DNA of 54,583 bases from Pseudomonadota bacterium. Its GTDB lineage: Bacteria; Pseudomonadota; Alphaproteobacteria; Sphingomonadales; Sphingomonadaceae. Of this stretch, positions 25,524 through 35,035 are shown piece after piece. The stretch is taken from assembly GCA_963205265.1 (NCBI GenBank), contig CAUJJI010000171.1, positions 1 through 54,583 of the forward strand. Direction: 5' to 3'. The position numbers and the translations under genes were made by a program. Every line of letters begins with the position of its first letter. Within the stretch, counting starts at the first letter, position 1. The notes below the pieces were generated by a model. The model was given only the letters and a program-made list of their open reading frames with translations. It was not told the DNA's origin and made no database searches.

Positions 25524-27260
25524 TCAGAGAAGCAGCGCGAGCGCGCCGATCGCCACGGCCAGGCAGATCACCAGCAGCGGCGCGCCGAAGCGCGCGAAGT
25601 CGGAGAAGCGATAGCCGGCCGCCCCCATCACCACCGCATTGTTGTGGTGCCCGAACGGCGTGAGGAAGTCGAGCGATGCCCCGATCGCGACGGCCATGAG
25701 CAGCGGCTCGAGCGGAACCCCGGTGCGGACGGCGATGCCGCCTGCGATGGGGCTGAGGACCACGGCGGTGGAGACGTTGTCGACGAAGGGGGTGATGGCG
25801 ACGGTGATCAGGAGCATGAGCGCGCAGACCGCGACGGGATGGGTGCTCGGCAGGTAGTCGGCCAGCGTGTCGGCGATCACGTGCGCCGCCCCGGTTTCGC
25901 GCACCGCCATGCCGAGCGGGATCATGCAGGCGAGCAGGATGACGATCGGCCAGTTGAGGTCCTGCAGCGCCGTCCGCAAGTCGAGCCGCCGCGTTACCAC
26001 CAGCGCGGCGACGACGGCGCCGAAGGCCAGTTCCGGGGGCACGATCTCGAGCGCGCAGAGCACGACGCCCGCGGCGAAGGCCAGGATCGCCGGGGCCGCC
26101 CGCTTCCCGACCTGCGCCGGCCGGCGGCGCGACAGCGGGAGCAGGCCGCACTCCGCGACGACCAGCCGCAAGGCATCGCGATCCCCGGCGAGGACGAGGA
26201 CGTCGCCCATGCCGACCTGCAGGTCGCCGAAGCCGCCTTCGACCCGGTGGCGGCGGCTGGCGAGCGCGGCAACGGCGACGGCATGGTCGGCGAACAGGCC
26301 GATGTCCGCCACGCGCGAGCCGAGCAACAGGCTTTCGGGCATGACCACGGCCTCGATGCGCTCGCTCTCCGCGGCGGCGGCAGGAGGCAGGACCACGGCG
26401 CCGCGCTCACGCAGGTCGTCGATCCGCGCGAGATCGGCCTCGATCAGGAGCCTGTCGCCGGCGGCCAGGACGATATCGCCGCGCCGGGCGAAGACATGCG
26501 CGCCGTTGCGCACCACGCCGTGGATATGGATGCCGGCGTCGGCCTCGGCCTCGAGCAGCGCGCGACCGGCCAGGCGGGACCCTGCCGGCAGCAGCAGCTC
26601 GGCCAGGAAATCGGTCGGGCCCGCGTCGAACCCGGCGGGCGCTTCGGCCGCGTGGCCACGAAAGGTTCCCTGCGCGGTCAGGACGATCCAGGCGAGGCCC
26701 GCCAGCGCCACCGGCCCGCCGACCAGCGCCAGCTCGAAATAGGCAAAGCCGGTCCCGGTTTCCGCGATCTTCCACTGGTTGACCACCAGGTTGGCGGGCG
26801 TCCCGGTCAGCGAGCAGGTCCCGCCCAGCAGGGTGGCGAAGGACAGCGGCATCAGCATCTGCGCCGGCGGCATGTCCAGCCGCGCGCAGACCGAGAGTGC
26901 GACCGGGAAGAACAGGGCCAGCGCGCCGATGTTGTTGATGAAGACCGAGACCGCCGCCGCCATGCCGCACAGGATCGCCAGGGCCGCGGTCTTGCCGGTG
27001 GTGCCGGCGACGATCCGGCGGGCGACGTCGTCGATCACCCGCGTCTGCGCCAGCGCCGCGACGATCAGCAGGACTTCGACCACGGTGATCACCGCCGAGC
27101 TGGAAAAACCGGCAAAGACGGCCCGGGCCGGGACCGCGCCGGTCAGATAGCCGGCGCCGAGGCCGCCGATCGCCACGAGCTCCACCCGGAAGCGCTCGGA
27201 CAGGTAGGCGGCCAGCATGGCCAGCAGGATCCCGACAATCGCCGCTTGCTCGAACGTCAT
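25524..27260 (-). CDS. SLC13-family permease with two TrkA-C domains
   Basis: The 578-aa membrane protein has an N-terminal set of transmembrane helices (about 5-200) and two RCK_C/TrkA-C domains in the middle (about 215-390: DFLAELLLPAGSRLAGRALLEAEAD... and ESLLLGSRVADIGLF...). A second set of helices runs to the end. Repeated SLC13-like signatures are GGTCSLTGTPANLVVNQW and GHHNNAVVMG. The family takes up divalent anions such as sulfate or dicarboxylates; the exact substrate is not visible. The ATG at 27260 matches the first helix. Confidence 0.85.
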   Translation of the reverse strand: MTFEQAAIVGILLAMLAAYLSERFRVELVAIGGLGAGYLTGAVPARAVFAGFSSSAVITVVEVLLIVAALAQTRVIDDVARRIVAGTTGKTAALAILCGMAAAVSVFINNIGALALFFPVALSVCARLDMPPAQMLMPLSFATLLGGTCSLTGTPANLVVNQWKIAETGTGFAYFELALVGGPVALAGLAWIVLTAQGTFRGHAAEAPAGFDAGPTDFLAELLLPAGSRLAGRALLEAEADAGIHIHGVVRNGAHVFARRGDIVLAAGDRLLIEADLARIDDLRERGAVVLPPAAAAESERIEAVVMPESLLLGSRVADIGLFADHAVAVAALASRRHRVEGGFGDLQVGMGDVLVLAGDRDALRLVVAECGLLPLSRRRPAQVGKRAAPAILAFAAGVVLCALEIVPPELAFGAVVAALVVTRRLDLRTALQDLNWPIVILLACMIPLGMAVRETGAAHVIADTLADYLPSTHPVAVCALMLLITVAITPFVDNVSTAVVLSPIAGGIAVRTGVPLEPLLMAVAIGASLDFLTPFGHHNNAVVMGAAGYRFSDFARFGAPLLVICLAVAIGALALLL

Positions 27261-27389
27261 CTGCTGCCCCGGCTGCACCTTGACCCGTCCTAGCTGTGCA
27301 CGACACATGCCAGCAAGCGTCTATTCCCGATCGACGTGATAGAGATTTTCCCGCGAAGCCATTAGGAGTGCCGCAGAAGGAGACCGGAC

Positions 27390-28193
27390 TTGGATCCTCA
27401 ACTTGCCATCGTCTGCCTGCTGACCTTCAGCATCAACCTCATCGGGGCGCTGGCCTATGCCGCGCGGATCGCCGGCGTGCGCACCGGGCGCATCGCCATG
27501 TCCTTTGCCCTGTTCAACGTGCTGGTGCTGGTCTCGCGCGTTTCGAACAGCTTTCTCGGCCCGTTCCTCGCCAAGCGCATCGAGGATGCGCTGGCGGCCG
27601 GCACCGGCGATCACCTGGTCGACGACTTCCGTCTCGTCCTGCTGTCGGCAACGGTCGCGACGATCGTCGGCACGCTGATGATTCCCACGGTGCAGCGGTG
27701 GTTCTGCGCGGCGATCGGCGAGTTCCAGGAACACCGCTCGATCGTCAGGCTGCTGCTCCACGCCTTCTCGAAGGGTGGGCTCGGCTATATCCGCAGCACG
27801 ACCACTGTCCCCCACCTGGCTCACGTCGCCGACCTGCGCAAGCCGCGGGGCGTCGCCACCCGCGTGATCGTGCTCAACGTGCTTGCCCAGGCGCTGCTCA
27901 CCGTCGGCGTCGCCGCCTCGCTCTACGCCGGCTATCTCTATCCCGAATACCGGGTGACGGCCTCGCAGCTGTCGGCCGTGGTCAACGGCTTCGCGACGAT
28001 CCTGCTGTTCGTGCTCATCGACCCGCAGCTCTCGGTGATGACCGACGACGTCGTCGCCGGGACCATCAGCGAGCCCGTGTTCCGCCGCACCATCGTCCTG
28101 CTGTCGCTCAGCCGCATCGCCGGCACCGTGCTGGCCCAGCTGCTGTTCCTGCCCGCCGCCTGGCTCGTCGTGTTCTGCGCGCAACTGCTCTGA
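27390..28193 (+). CDS. Amj-type lipid II flippase (DUF2837)
   Basis: The 267-aa protein has about six membrane helices. It matches my memory of the Amj family (alternate to MurJ) in length and in its start: LTFSINLIGALAYAARIAGVRTGRIAMSFALFN, then VLVSRVSNSFLGPFLAKRIED. Amj moves lipid II across the inner membrane in peptidoglycan synthesis. The start is TTG at 27390, with AGGAG 8 bp upstream. It has no co-transcribed neighbour: upstream is a divergent permease, downstream an empty stretch with a promoter and repeats. Presence of murJ elsewhere is expected but cannot be seen here. Confidence 0.75.
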   Translation: MDPQLAIVCLLTFSINLIGALAYAARIAGVRTGRIAMSFALFNVLVLVSRVSNSFLGPFLAKRIEDALAAGTGDHLVDDFRLVLLSATVATIVGTLMIPTVQRWFCAAIGEFQEHRSIVRLLLHAFSKGGLGYIRSTTTVPHLAHVADLRKPRGVATRVIVLNVLAQALLTVGVAASLYAGYLYPEYRVTASQLSAVVNGFATILLFVLIDPQLSVMTDDVVAGTISEPVFRRTIVLLSLSRIAGTVLAQLLFLPAAWLVVFCAQLL

Positions 28194-28238
28194 GCGGCAG
28201 TGGGTGCGGCGCTCGAGCGCGGGCGCCAACGAAAACGC

Positions 28239-28267
28239 TTGACAATACAAACCATATTGGTTATATG
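28239..28267 (+). promoter_or_regulatory. Near-consensus sigma-70 promoter with operator-like repeat
   Basis: TTGACA (28239-28244), 17 bp, then TATATG (28262-28267). The spacer contains the inverted repeat AACCA-TAT-TGGTT (28250-28262), which could bind a repressor. No gene follows on this strand before 30860; the first thing downstream is repeat A. A close relative lies on the minus strand at 42249-42277. The stretch 28194-28744 contains this promoter and repeats only. Confidence 0.65.
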
Positions 28268-28341
28268 ACGCGCGTCACGGGTTGGTGGAGCGGTACCGGT
28301 CGTCTCCTCTCCCCCGACAGCCGGCGCCGCTCCAAGGCGGC

Positions 28342-28530
28342 CCACCAGGATGCGAGGACCCTCAAACTTCAGGCGGTCATGGGCGAGCCCGACCCGCCAA
28401 CGCTTCGCACCTCAGGGTTCAAACCGCCAAGCCTGTCGTGACAGGCAATCCGAGGCGCCGGCTTTTCCGTGCGTTCGTCTCCCCAGGCGTAAGCCCGCAT
28501 TCGCCAGCGGGGGTGAAGGTGTGTCTGCCA
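28342..28530 (+). repeat. Dispersed repeat A, copy 2
   Basis: It is a near-identical copy of 1-186, including the hairpin at 28372-28398. A second palindrome, GCCTGTC-GT-GACAGGC (about 28431-28446), is perfect here but partly decayed in copy 1. It begins about 75 bp downstream of the promoter at 28239-28267. Confidence 0.85.
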
Positions 28531-28715
28531 AAGATCCTCCCCCACAGGGGGAGGGGGACCGCCGGCGCAGCCGGTGGTGGAGGGGTGTTCCCCTCCGATC
28601 GAACGCTGACACCCCTCCGTCATTCGCTACGCGAATGCCACCTCCCCCTACGGGGGAGGATCTTTAAGTACCTCCCCGGAACGGGGAGGTACTGAGGGGC
28701 CCCTCCACCCCCGCC
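28531..28715. repeat. Composite palindromic repeat B, copy 3
   Basis: The inverted ends AAGATCCTCCCCC and GGGGGAGGATCTT (28531-28664) flank inner hairpins; its centre differs from copies 1 and 2. A half element (CCTCCCCGGAACGGGGAGG) follows to about 28715. It lies just past the stop codon of the TyrA-like gene (28745). Confidence 0.75.
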
Positions 28716-28744
28716 CCGGAATGGATCCAAGGCTTCCCCTGCCC

Positions 28745-29656
28745 CTACGCCTGGTGGTCGCTGCGGCCGAAGTCGGGGCGCGCATCGTCCTGGCCTTCCT
28801 CGATGATCGAGCGGCGGATGGCGCGGGTGCGGGTGAAGTGGTCGAACAGGGCCTGGCCGTCGCCGACGCGGATGGCGCGCTGCAGGGCGGTCAGGTCTTC
28901 GGTGAAGCGCTGCAGCATCTCCAGCACGGCGTCCTTGTTCGACAGGAAGACGTCGCGCCACATCGTCGGGTCCGAAGCGGCGATGCGGGTGAAGTCGCGG
29001 AAGCCGCCGGCCGAATACTTGATCACCTCGCTGCGGGTGACCTGTTCGAGGTCCGAGGCCGTGCCGACGATCGTATAGGCGATCAGGTGCGGCAAGTGGC
29101 TGGTGACCGCCAGCACGAGGTCGTGGTGCTCGGCATCCATGATCTCGACATTGGCGCCGAGCGCTTCCCAGAATTCGACCAGCCGGCTCAGCAGCACGAG
29201 ATTGGTCTGCTCGGGCGGGGTGATGATGCACCAGCGGTTGTGGAACAGCGAGGCGAAGCCGGCGTCGGGGCCCGAATTCTCGGTGCCGGCGACCGGGTGG
29301 GCCGGGATCACCGCGTGGCCGGGCAGCGCCTCGCTCAACACCTTGGCGATCATCCGCTTGCTCGAGCCGACGTCGCTGACCAGGGCCTCGGCGGGGAGCA
29401 CCCCGGCGATCTCGGCCGCGGCCTCGCCCATCGCGCCGGGCGGAACGCAGAAGATGACGAGATCGGCCTCGCTCACCGCCTCGGCGGCAGTCTCGCAGAT
29501 GCGGTCGGCGAGGCCGCGCTCGGCGGCGCGCCGGCGGGTGGCGGGATCGCGGTCGTAGCCCGAGGTCGCCGACCCGGGCAGGTGCTGGCGGATGGCGAGG
29601 CCGATCGAGCCGCCGAGCAGGCCGAGCCCGATGATGGCGACGTGGCGGAAGGTCAC
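28745..29656 (-). CDS. Prephenate/arogenate dehydrogenase (TyrA family)
   Basis: The 303-aa protein makes the keto- or arogenate precursor of tyrosine. It begins with a dinucleotide fold ([19 protein letters not shown]), then [20 protein letters not shown], the active-site stretch [14 protein letters not shown], and SHLPHLIAY with the catalytic His. It contains no chorismate mutase or ACT domain. The start is GTG at 29656, overlapping the hisC stop by 4 bp. Which of prephenate or arogenate it prefers cannot be told from sequence alone. Confidence 0.92.
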   Translation of the reverse strand: MTFRHVAIIGLGLLGGSIGLAIRQHLPGSATSGYDRDPATRRRAAERGLADRICETAAEAVSEADLVIFCVPPGAMGEAAAEIAGVLPAEALVSDVGSSKRMIAKVLSEALPGHAVIPAHPVAGTENSGPDAGFASLFHNRWCIITPPEQTNLVLLSRLVEFWEALGANVEIMDAEHHDLVLAVTSHLPHLIAYTIVGTASDLEQVTRSEVIKYSAGGFRDFTRIAASDPTMWRDVFLSNKDAVLEMLQRFTEDLTALQRAIRVGDGQALFDHFTRTRAIRRSIIEEGQDDARPDFGRSDHQA

Positions 29657-30759
29657 TTCGCCGCCTCCGCCATCTCGCGCAGGGCGAGCGCGATCTCGTC
29701 CATCTGCTCGGCCGTGCCGATGGTGATGCGCAGCCCGTGCGGCAGGCCCTGGTTGGGCAGCCAGCGGGTGATGTAGCCGCGCTCGGCCAGGCCGCCGAAA
29801 GCCGCCTCGGCAGTCAGCCTGCCTTCGAACAGGACCAGCACGAAGTTCGCCTGGCTGGGCAGCGGGCGCAGGCCATGGTTGCCGAGCGCGGCCAGCGCCG
29901 CCACGAAGCGGGCGCGCTCGGCGGCATTGTGGCGGCGCGACTGCTCGACGAAGGACTGGTCGGCGACCGCGGCCAGCGCCATCGCCTGGCCGTTGCTCGA
30001 CACGTTGAACGGGCCCCTGATGCGGTTGAGCGTGTCGACGATGCCGGCCGCGCCGGTGCCCCAGCCGATCCGCTCGCCGGCGAGGCCGTAGATCTTCGAG
30101 AAAGTCCGCGTGACCAGCACGTTGCCGTGCGCCGCGGCCAGGGCCAGGGCCCCGTCCTCGTCCTCGGGCGCGACATATTCGCCATAGGCCTGGTCGACCA
30201 CCAGCAGGACGTCGCGCGGCAGCGCGGCATGGAGCCGCGCGATCTCTCCCCGCGGCAGGTAGCTGCCGGTGGGATTGTTCGGATTGGCGACGAAGACGAC
30301 GCGAGTCCGCTCGTTGACCAGCGGCACGATGGTATCGACGTCGCTGCCGTAGTCGGCATCGGCGGCGACCACCGGCACCGCCCCGCAGCGCCGGGCGGCG
30401 ATGTCGTAGACCGAGAAGCCGTAGCGGACGTAGATCACCTCGTCCCCCGGCCCGGCATAGCCCTGCGCGGCGAGGTGGAGCAGCTCGTCCGAGCCGGTGC
30501 CGCAGACGATCAGCGCCGGGTCGATGCCGTGCAGCGCGCCCAGCGCGGTGCGCAGCGCCTTGCAGTCGGGATCGGGATAGAGCGAGGGGTGCAGCGCATC
30601 GGCGCGCGCCGCCAGCGCTTTCGGGCTGGTGCCCAGCGGATTCTCGTTGGCCGAGAGCTTGACCAGCGGGCGGCCGCCGGCGAAATCCTTGGGGGACTTG
30701 CCGGGAACATAGGCATGGATCGCCGCGATCCAGGGCTTGGGGACAGGTGCTTCGGCCAT
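29653..30759 (-). CDS. hisC: Histidinol-phosphate / aromatic aminotransferase
   Basis: This is a 368-aa PLP enzyme of fold type [13 protein letters not shown] at the N-terminus, [19 protein letters not shown], and the PLP lysine Lys222 in [17 protein letters not shown]. It converts imidazole-acetol phosphate to histidinol phosphate, and in this neighbourhood may also serve tyrosine/phenylalanine synthesis, since it is coupled to the TyrA-like gene. The ATG at 30759 fits the family length. It diverges from metX, with 100 bp between the start codons. Confidence 0.92.
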   Translation of the reverse strand: MAEAPVPKPWIAAIHAYVPGKSPKDFAGGRPLVKLSANENPLGTSPKALAARADALHPSLYPDPDCKALRTALGALHGIDPALIVCGTGSDELLHLAAQGYAGPGDEVIYVRYGFSVYDIAARRCGAVPVVAADADYGSDVDTIVPLVNERTRVVFVANPNNPTGSYLPRGEIARLHAALPRDVLLVVDQAYGEYVAPEDEDGALALAAAHGNVLVTRTFSKIYGLAGERIGWGTGAAGIVDTLNRIRGPFNVSSNGQAMALAAVADQSFVEQSRRHNAAERARFVAALAALGNHGLRPLPSQANFVLVLFEGRLTAEAAFGGLAERGYITRWLPNQGLPHGLRITIGTAEQMDEIALALREMAEAAK

Positions 30760-30859
30760 CTTGCGCGTGCCCTTAGCCGAGCCGGGGCGGCTTTGACAGT
30801 CCCGCAATGACGCCGCGCGATTGACAGGGCAGGCGCCCTCCCCCAATTCGCGAGGAGCT

Positions 30860-31966
30860 ATGGCTACCACGCAAGTTCTCGCCGGGCGCAGCATGGTGCT
30901 GCCGCAACCGCTGCCGCTGGACAGCGGCCAGGCGCTTGCGCCCGTGACCGTCGCCTACGAGACCTACGGCGAGCTGGCGCCCGACCGCGCCAACGCCGTG
31001 CTGGTGTTCCACGCGCTGACCGGCGACCAGTATGTCGCCAGCACTCATCCGATCACCGGCAAGCCCGGCTGGTGGGAACGCATGATCGGCCCCGGCAAGC
31101 CGATCGACACCGACCGCTTCCACGTCATCTGCGCCAACGTCATCGGCGGCTGCATGGGATCGACCGGCCCCGCCTCGCCTGCCGACGACGGCCAGCCCTA
31201 CGGCATGCGCTTCCCGGTGATCACCATCCGCGACATGGTCCGCGCCCAGGTCGCGCTGCTGGCCGAGCTGGGGATCGACAGGCTCTATGCCGCGGTCGGC
31301 GGCTCGATGGGCGGCATGCAGGCGCTCAGCCTCGCCGCGCACTGGCCGCAGCTGACCGACCGGCTGCTGCTGGTCGCCTGCACCGCGCAGATGGGCGCCC
31401 AGAACATCGCTTTCCAGGAAGTCGGCCGCCAGTCGATCATGGCCGACCCGAACTGGCAGGGCGGCGCCTACTACGGCACCGGCAAGGCGCCCGACGCGGG
31501 CCTTGCCGTCGCGCGAATGGCGGCGCACATCACCTACCTGTCGGAAGCGAGCCTGACCGAGAAGTTCGGCCGCCGCCTGCAGAACCGCGATTCGAAAAGC
31601 TTCGGCTTCGATGCCGACTTCCAGATCGAAAGCTACCTGCGCTACCAGGGGATCAGCTTCATCAGCCGCTTCGACGCCAATTCCTATCTCTACATCACCC
31701 GCGCCATGAGCTACTTCGACCTCGCCGAGGAACACAGCGGCCGGCTGGCCGATGCCTTTGCCGGGACCACGGCCCGGTTCTGCGTGGTGAGCTTCGATAC
31801 CGACTGGCTCTATCCCACCGAGCAGTCGCGGCGCCTGGTCCATGCGCTGAGCGCGGCCGGCGCAGCGGTGAGCTTCGTCGAGCTGTCGGCGCCCTACGGC
31901 CACGACAGCTTCCTGCTCGACGTGCCGGCGCTCGACCGGGTCGTGACCGGGTTCCTCGCCTGGTGA
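30860..31966 (+). CDS. metX: Homoserine O-acyltransferase
   Basis: The 368-aa alpha/beta hydrolase-fold enzyme acylates homoserine for methionine synthesis. The catalytic triad is visible: Ser149 in VGGSMGGMQ, Asp315 in DTDWLYP and His348 in YGHDSF. The oxyanion region HALTGDQYV and the loop GGCMGSTGP are typical. GAGGAG sits just before the ATG at 30860. MetX members use acetyl- or succinyl-CoA and labels do not always match chemistry, so the acyl donor is left open. It overlaps metW by 4 bp. Confidence 0.95.
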   Translation: MATTQVLAGRSMVLPQPLPLDSGQALAPVTVAYETYGELAPDRANAVLVFHALTGDQYVASTHPITGKPGWWERMIGPGKPIDTDRFHVICANVIGGCMGSTGPASPADDGQPYGMRFPVITIRDMVRAQVALLAELGIDRLYAAVGGSMGGMQALSLAAHWPQLTDRLLLVACTAQMGAQNIAFQEVGRQSIMADPNWQGGAYYGTGKAPDAGLAVARMAAHITYLSEASLTEKFGRRLQNRDSKSFGFDADFQIESYLRYQGISFISRFDANSYLYITRAMSYFDLAEEHSGRLADAFAGTTARFCVVSFDTDWLYPTEQSRRLVHALSAAGAAVSFVELSAPYGHDSFLLDVPALDRVVTGFLAW

Positions 31967-32553
31967 GCCGGCTGCGCCCCGACCTTGCCGTCATCGCCGA
32001 GCACGTCGCGCCCGGCAGCCGCGTGCTCGACATCGGCTGCGGCGACGGCGAGCTGCTCGCCAACCTGCGCGACGAGCGCCGCTGCAATCCCCACGGCATG
32101 GAGATCGAACCCGAAAACGTCGCGGACTGCGTCGCCAAGGGGCTGTCGGTGATCCAGGGCGATGCCGACGCCGACCTCGTCTTCTATCCCGACGCCTCGT
32201 TCGACTATGCGATCCTGAGCCAGACTCTGCAGACCACCCGGCGGCCCGACCGCGTGCTCGAGGAACTGCTGCGCATCGGCCGGCGGGCCTTCGTCAGCTT
32301 CCCCAATTTCGCCCACTGGCGCGTGCGGCTGTCGCTGCTGTGGAACGGGCGCATGCCGGTCACCCGGCTGCTGCCGGTCGCCTGGTACGAGACGCCCAAC
32401 ATCCACCACCTGACGATCTCGGACTTCCAGGCCCTGCTGGTGGAACGCGGAGTGAAAGTGGAGGAAGCCTGGTTCCTTTCCGGCGACAGGCGGACGAGCG
32501 CGGCAGCTGCGAACTTCCGCGCCGAGCATGCGGTGTTCCTGATTTCGCGGTAA
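31963..32553 (+). CDS. metW: Methionine biosynthesis protein MetW
   Basis: The 196-aa protein of the methyltransferase fold has SAM-site-like [15 protein letters not shown], and the MetW signatures [21 protein letters not shown] and [22 protein letters not shown]. MetW works with MetX in acyl-homoserine formation. The start is GTG at 31963, overlapping the metX stop. It is followed by repeats, not by another gene in this direction. Confidence 0.95.
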   Translation: MSRLRPDLAVIAEHVAPGSRVLDIGCGDGELLANLRDERRCNPHGMEIEPENVADCVAKGLSVIQGDADADLVFYPDASFDYAILSQTLQTTRRPDRVLEELLRIGRRAFVSFPNFAHWRVRLSLLWNGRMPVTRLLPVAWYETPNIHHLTISDFQALLVERGVKVEEAWFLSGDRRTSAAAANFRAEHAVFLISR

Positions 32554-32775
32554 TTCCTCCCCCACGCGGCGAGGAATGTGGGGCACACTATCCTCCCCCT
32601 TGATGGGGGAGGGATACGCAGGCTTGTGAGCGCAGCGAACTAGCCGGAGTTGGGTGGGGGTGCGCTCTCCGCCGGACGCGGCGCCGGGGGCACGCTCACC
32701 CCCATCCAGCTGCGACTAGGCAGCGAGCTGCCAAGTCTTCGCATCCTTCCCCCATCGAGGGGGAAGGGGGTGCGT
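32554..32775. repeat. Cluster of GC-rich palindromic repeats (B-like)
   Basis: Several short inverted repeats lie between the convergent metW and fdhD genes: TCCTCCCCCTTGATGGGGGAGG near 32591-32612 and CTTCCCCCATCGAGGGGGAAG near 32745-32765. They differ in sequence from the other B copies. They may end transcription from both sides. Confidence 0.65.
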
Positions 32776-32789
32776 CGAACCTCCTCCGC

Positions 32790-33575
32790 TCAGGTCTCTG
32801 CCGCGCCGTTCACCAGCATCACGCTATCCCCCCGCGCCAGCGCCCAGAGGCTGAGCCCCGCGGCGCTCGCCCGTTCGACCGCGAGGCTGGTGGGCAGCGA
32901 GATCGTCACCAGCGTCGTCGCGCCGGCGCGGACTGCCTTCTCGACGATCTCGTAGCTGCAGCGCGCCGTCGACAGGACGAAGCCCGGGGCGAGCGGCCTG
33001 CCCTCGCGCGCCATGGCGCCGATCAGCTTGTCCATCGCATTGTGGCGGCCGACGTCCTCGCGCAGGCAGCCGATATGTCCGCCCGCATCGGCCCAGGCCG
33101 CGGCATGGGCGGCGCCGGTCGCCTGGCCGAGCACTTGCATGACCGGCAGCTCGGCCAGGGCGCGGAAGATCGCCGCGACGTCCAGCGGCGCATGCGGCGC
33201 GACTCTGGGCAGCGGCTTGGCCAGCGCGGCGAGGTTCTCCACCCCGCACAGGCCGCAGCTCGAATCGGCGACGCGCATGCGCACCCGCTCGCCGAGCTGC
33301 TCGACGCCCAGGCCCGACAGCGCGGCGCGGACGATCCAGCCGTCGTCGACTTCGGCGACGGCGACCTCGCCGACTTCGCCCCCGCCGGCGGCGAGCCCCT
33401 CGGTCAGCGCGAAGCCGGTGGCGAAGTCGACCAGGTCGGCCGGCGTCGCCATCATCACCGCATAGGACAGGCCGTTGAATTCCAGCGCGACCGGCGCTTC
33501 CGGCACCCATTCGCGAGCGACGGGAAGGCGGCTCCCATCGGGCAGGACGGTCACCGCCTTCGCCATGCGCGTCAC
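32790..33575 (-). CDS. fdhD: Formate dehydrogenase accessory sulfurtransferase
   Basis: The protein of about 261 aa passes sulfur to the molybdenum cofactor of formate dehydrogenase. The conserved Cys107-x-x-Cys110 (DSSCGLCG) and the C-terminal EDVGRHNAMDKLIG and STARCSYEIVEKA are visible. The start could be GTG at 33575 (4-bp overlap with the VOC gene) or ATG at 33566. No formate dehydrogenase is in the window, but molybdopterin genes lie at 46034-47747. Confidence 0.93.
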   Translation of the reverse strand: MTRMAKAVTVLPDGSRLPVAREWVPEAPVALEFNGLSYAVMMATPADLVDFATGFALTEGLAAGGGEVGEVAVAEVDDGWIVRAALSGLGVEQLGERVRMRVADSSCGLCGVENLAALAKPLPRVAPHAPLDVAAIFRALAELPVMQVLGQATGAAHAAAWADAGGHIGCLREDVGRHNAMDKLIGAMAREGRPLAPGFVLSTARCSYEIVEKAVRAGATTLVTISLPTSLAVERASAAGLSLWALARGDSVMLVNGAAET

Positions 33576-33961
33576 CCCATGTTCAGCCCGTGGTACGCCG
33601 CCAGCTTGTTGCCGTCGGGATCGCGCAGGTAGGCGCCGAAAGCGCCCCGCGCCTGCGGCTTGGGCTCGGGCTGACCCTCGCAGGTGCCGCCGTTGGCCAG
33701 CCCGGCCGCATGCCAGGCCGCGACCTGCTCGTCGCTGTCGGCGGCGAACAGGATCGTCCCGCCGTTGGCATGAGTCGCCGCATTGCCGTCGCGCGCCGGC
33801 CCGACTGCGAAGTTGGGGCCGCCGGGCAGCTTGTAGAGGATGATCGGATATTCCCTCGGCGTCGCCGAAGGGGGCAGGCCCAGCGCGCCGAAAGTCGCGT
33901 CGTAGAAGGCGCGCGCCTTCTCCATGTCGTTGCAGCCGAGGCGCAGGTTCTGCAGGTGCAT
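33572..33961 (-). CDS. VOC-family (glyoxalase-like) protein
   Basis: The 129-aa protein has the VOC pattern: LQNLRLGCNDMEKARAFYDATFGALG at the N-terminus and GAFGAYLRDPDGNKLAAYH near the end, where the usual metal-binding Glu is replaced (NKLAAYH). It is similar to the next gene, so the two are tandem paralogues. No substrate can be named. It overlaps fdhD by 4 bp. Confidence 0.85.
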   Translation of the reverse strand: MHLQNLRLGCNDMEKARAFYDATFGALGLPPSATPREYPIILYKLPGGPNFAVGPARDGNAATHANGGTILFAADSDEQVAAWHAAGLANGGTCEGQPEPKPQARGAFGAYLRDPDGNKLAAYHGLNMG

Positions 33962-33973
33962 TGCCGTGTCTCC

Positions 33974-34354
33974 TTACTGGCCCATCGGGAACATGGCGCA
34001 AATCTTGTTGCCGTCGGGGTCGCGCAGGTAGGCAAGATAGAGCTTGGCGAAGCCGAGGTCACGCACGCCCGGGGGATCCTCGCAGCTCCGGCCGCCCGCG
34101 GCAACGCCGGCAGCGTGCCAGGCATCGGCCTGCTCGGGGCTGGCCATGGCGAAGCCGATCGTGCCGCCGTTGGCGAAAGTCGCCGGCTCGCCGTTGATCG
34201 GCTCGGTCACCATGAAGTTGGACCCGTTGTGGGCATAGGCCAGCCGGGTGCCCATATCCATGCCGGGGTTGCCGCCGACGGCGGTGAACAGGGCATCATA
34301 GAACTGCTTCGATTTCGCAAGGTCGTTGCTGCCGACGACGACGTGAGTGAACAT
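33974..34354 (-). CDS. VOC-family (glyoxalase-like) protein
   Basis: The 126-aa paralogue of the preceding gene has VVVGSNDLAKSKQFYDALFTAVGG, GGTIGFAMAS and YLAYLRDPDGNKICAMF. As in its neighbour, the metal-ligand Glu of true glyoxalases is missing in the DPDGN motif region. It is 12 bp upstream of the other VOC gene and shares its operon. AGGAGAG lies just upstream of the ATG at 34354. Function is unknown. Confidence 0.85.
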   Translation of the reverse strand: MFTHVVVGSNDLAKSKQFYDALFTAVGGNPGMDMGTRLAYAHNGSNFMVTEPINGEPATFANGGTIGFAMASPEQADAWHAAGVAAGGRSCEDPPGVRDLGFAKLYLAYLRDPDGNKICAMFPMGQ

Positions 34355-34525
34355 GCCTCTCTCCTGGTAAGGTGGCGAATGGAACGCGGTTCATATCCAT
34401 GCGTCCGGCGCGGTCAAATGGTCAATCTGCGCGGCGATGCGATTCCCGCCGCGGCGATCGGCCGGCTCCTGTTCAGCGCCGCGCAACCTCGCCTGCGCTA
34501 GGGCGAGTCTGCAAGGAGCACGCCC

Positions 34526-34948
34526 ATGCCAATCCGTCCCCATCTGCTGGCTGCCGGGCTCGCGGGCCTGTCGCTCGCTTCCGCCCCGGCCTGCGCCCGC
34601 GACGGCCAGGCCGGCGAGGTCGCCGACAAGCTCTCCGACCCGCAGGCGCAGGTCGCCGCTTCGGCCGCTCTTGCCGCCATGGCCCAGACGATCCTCGATC
34701 TCGACGTGTCGAGCTATGTCCGCGCGCTGTCGGCGATGGGCGGCGACGAGAGCCTGCGCCACCTGCCCCCCGACGCGACGCTGGGCGATCTCGCCGGACC
34801 CGGGGCCGAGCGCATGCCACGAACCATCGCCCGCAACGTTCCCCGGGCCATGGGCTCGGCCGCGGAAATGGCCAGGGCGATCGACGAGATGATGCCGCAG
34901 CTCAAGGAAACCGCCCGCAAGCTGAAGCGCTCGCTGCCGCGCTACTGA
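34526..34948 (+). CDS. Secreted protein of unknown function
   Basis: The 140-aa protein has a signal peptide (1-24, ending ACARD), then a mainly helical domain with DPQAQVAASAALAAMAQTILDL and a basic C-terminus (KLKRSLPRY). AAGGAG precedes the ATG at 34526. I do not recognise the family; similar small exported proteins occur in sphingomonads. It stands alone between a divergent VOC operon and a GST gene. Confidence 0.8.
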   Translation: MPIRPHLLAAGLAGLSLASAPACARDGQAGEVADKLSDPQAQVAASAALAAMAQTILDLDVSSYVRALSAMGGDESLRHLPPDATLGDLAGPGAERMPRTIARNVPRAMGSAAEMARAIDEMMPQLKETARKLKRSLPRY

Positions 34949-35035
34949 GCGCGGCCGACTTATCCACGCCATTTGGATCGGCCGTGAATCGCGCGCGTCT
35001 GGACGCCGTGGCGCACCTCCGGCAATACCCGGGCC

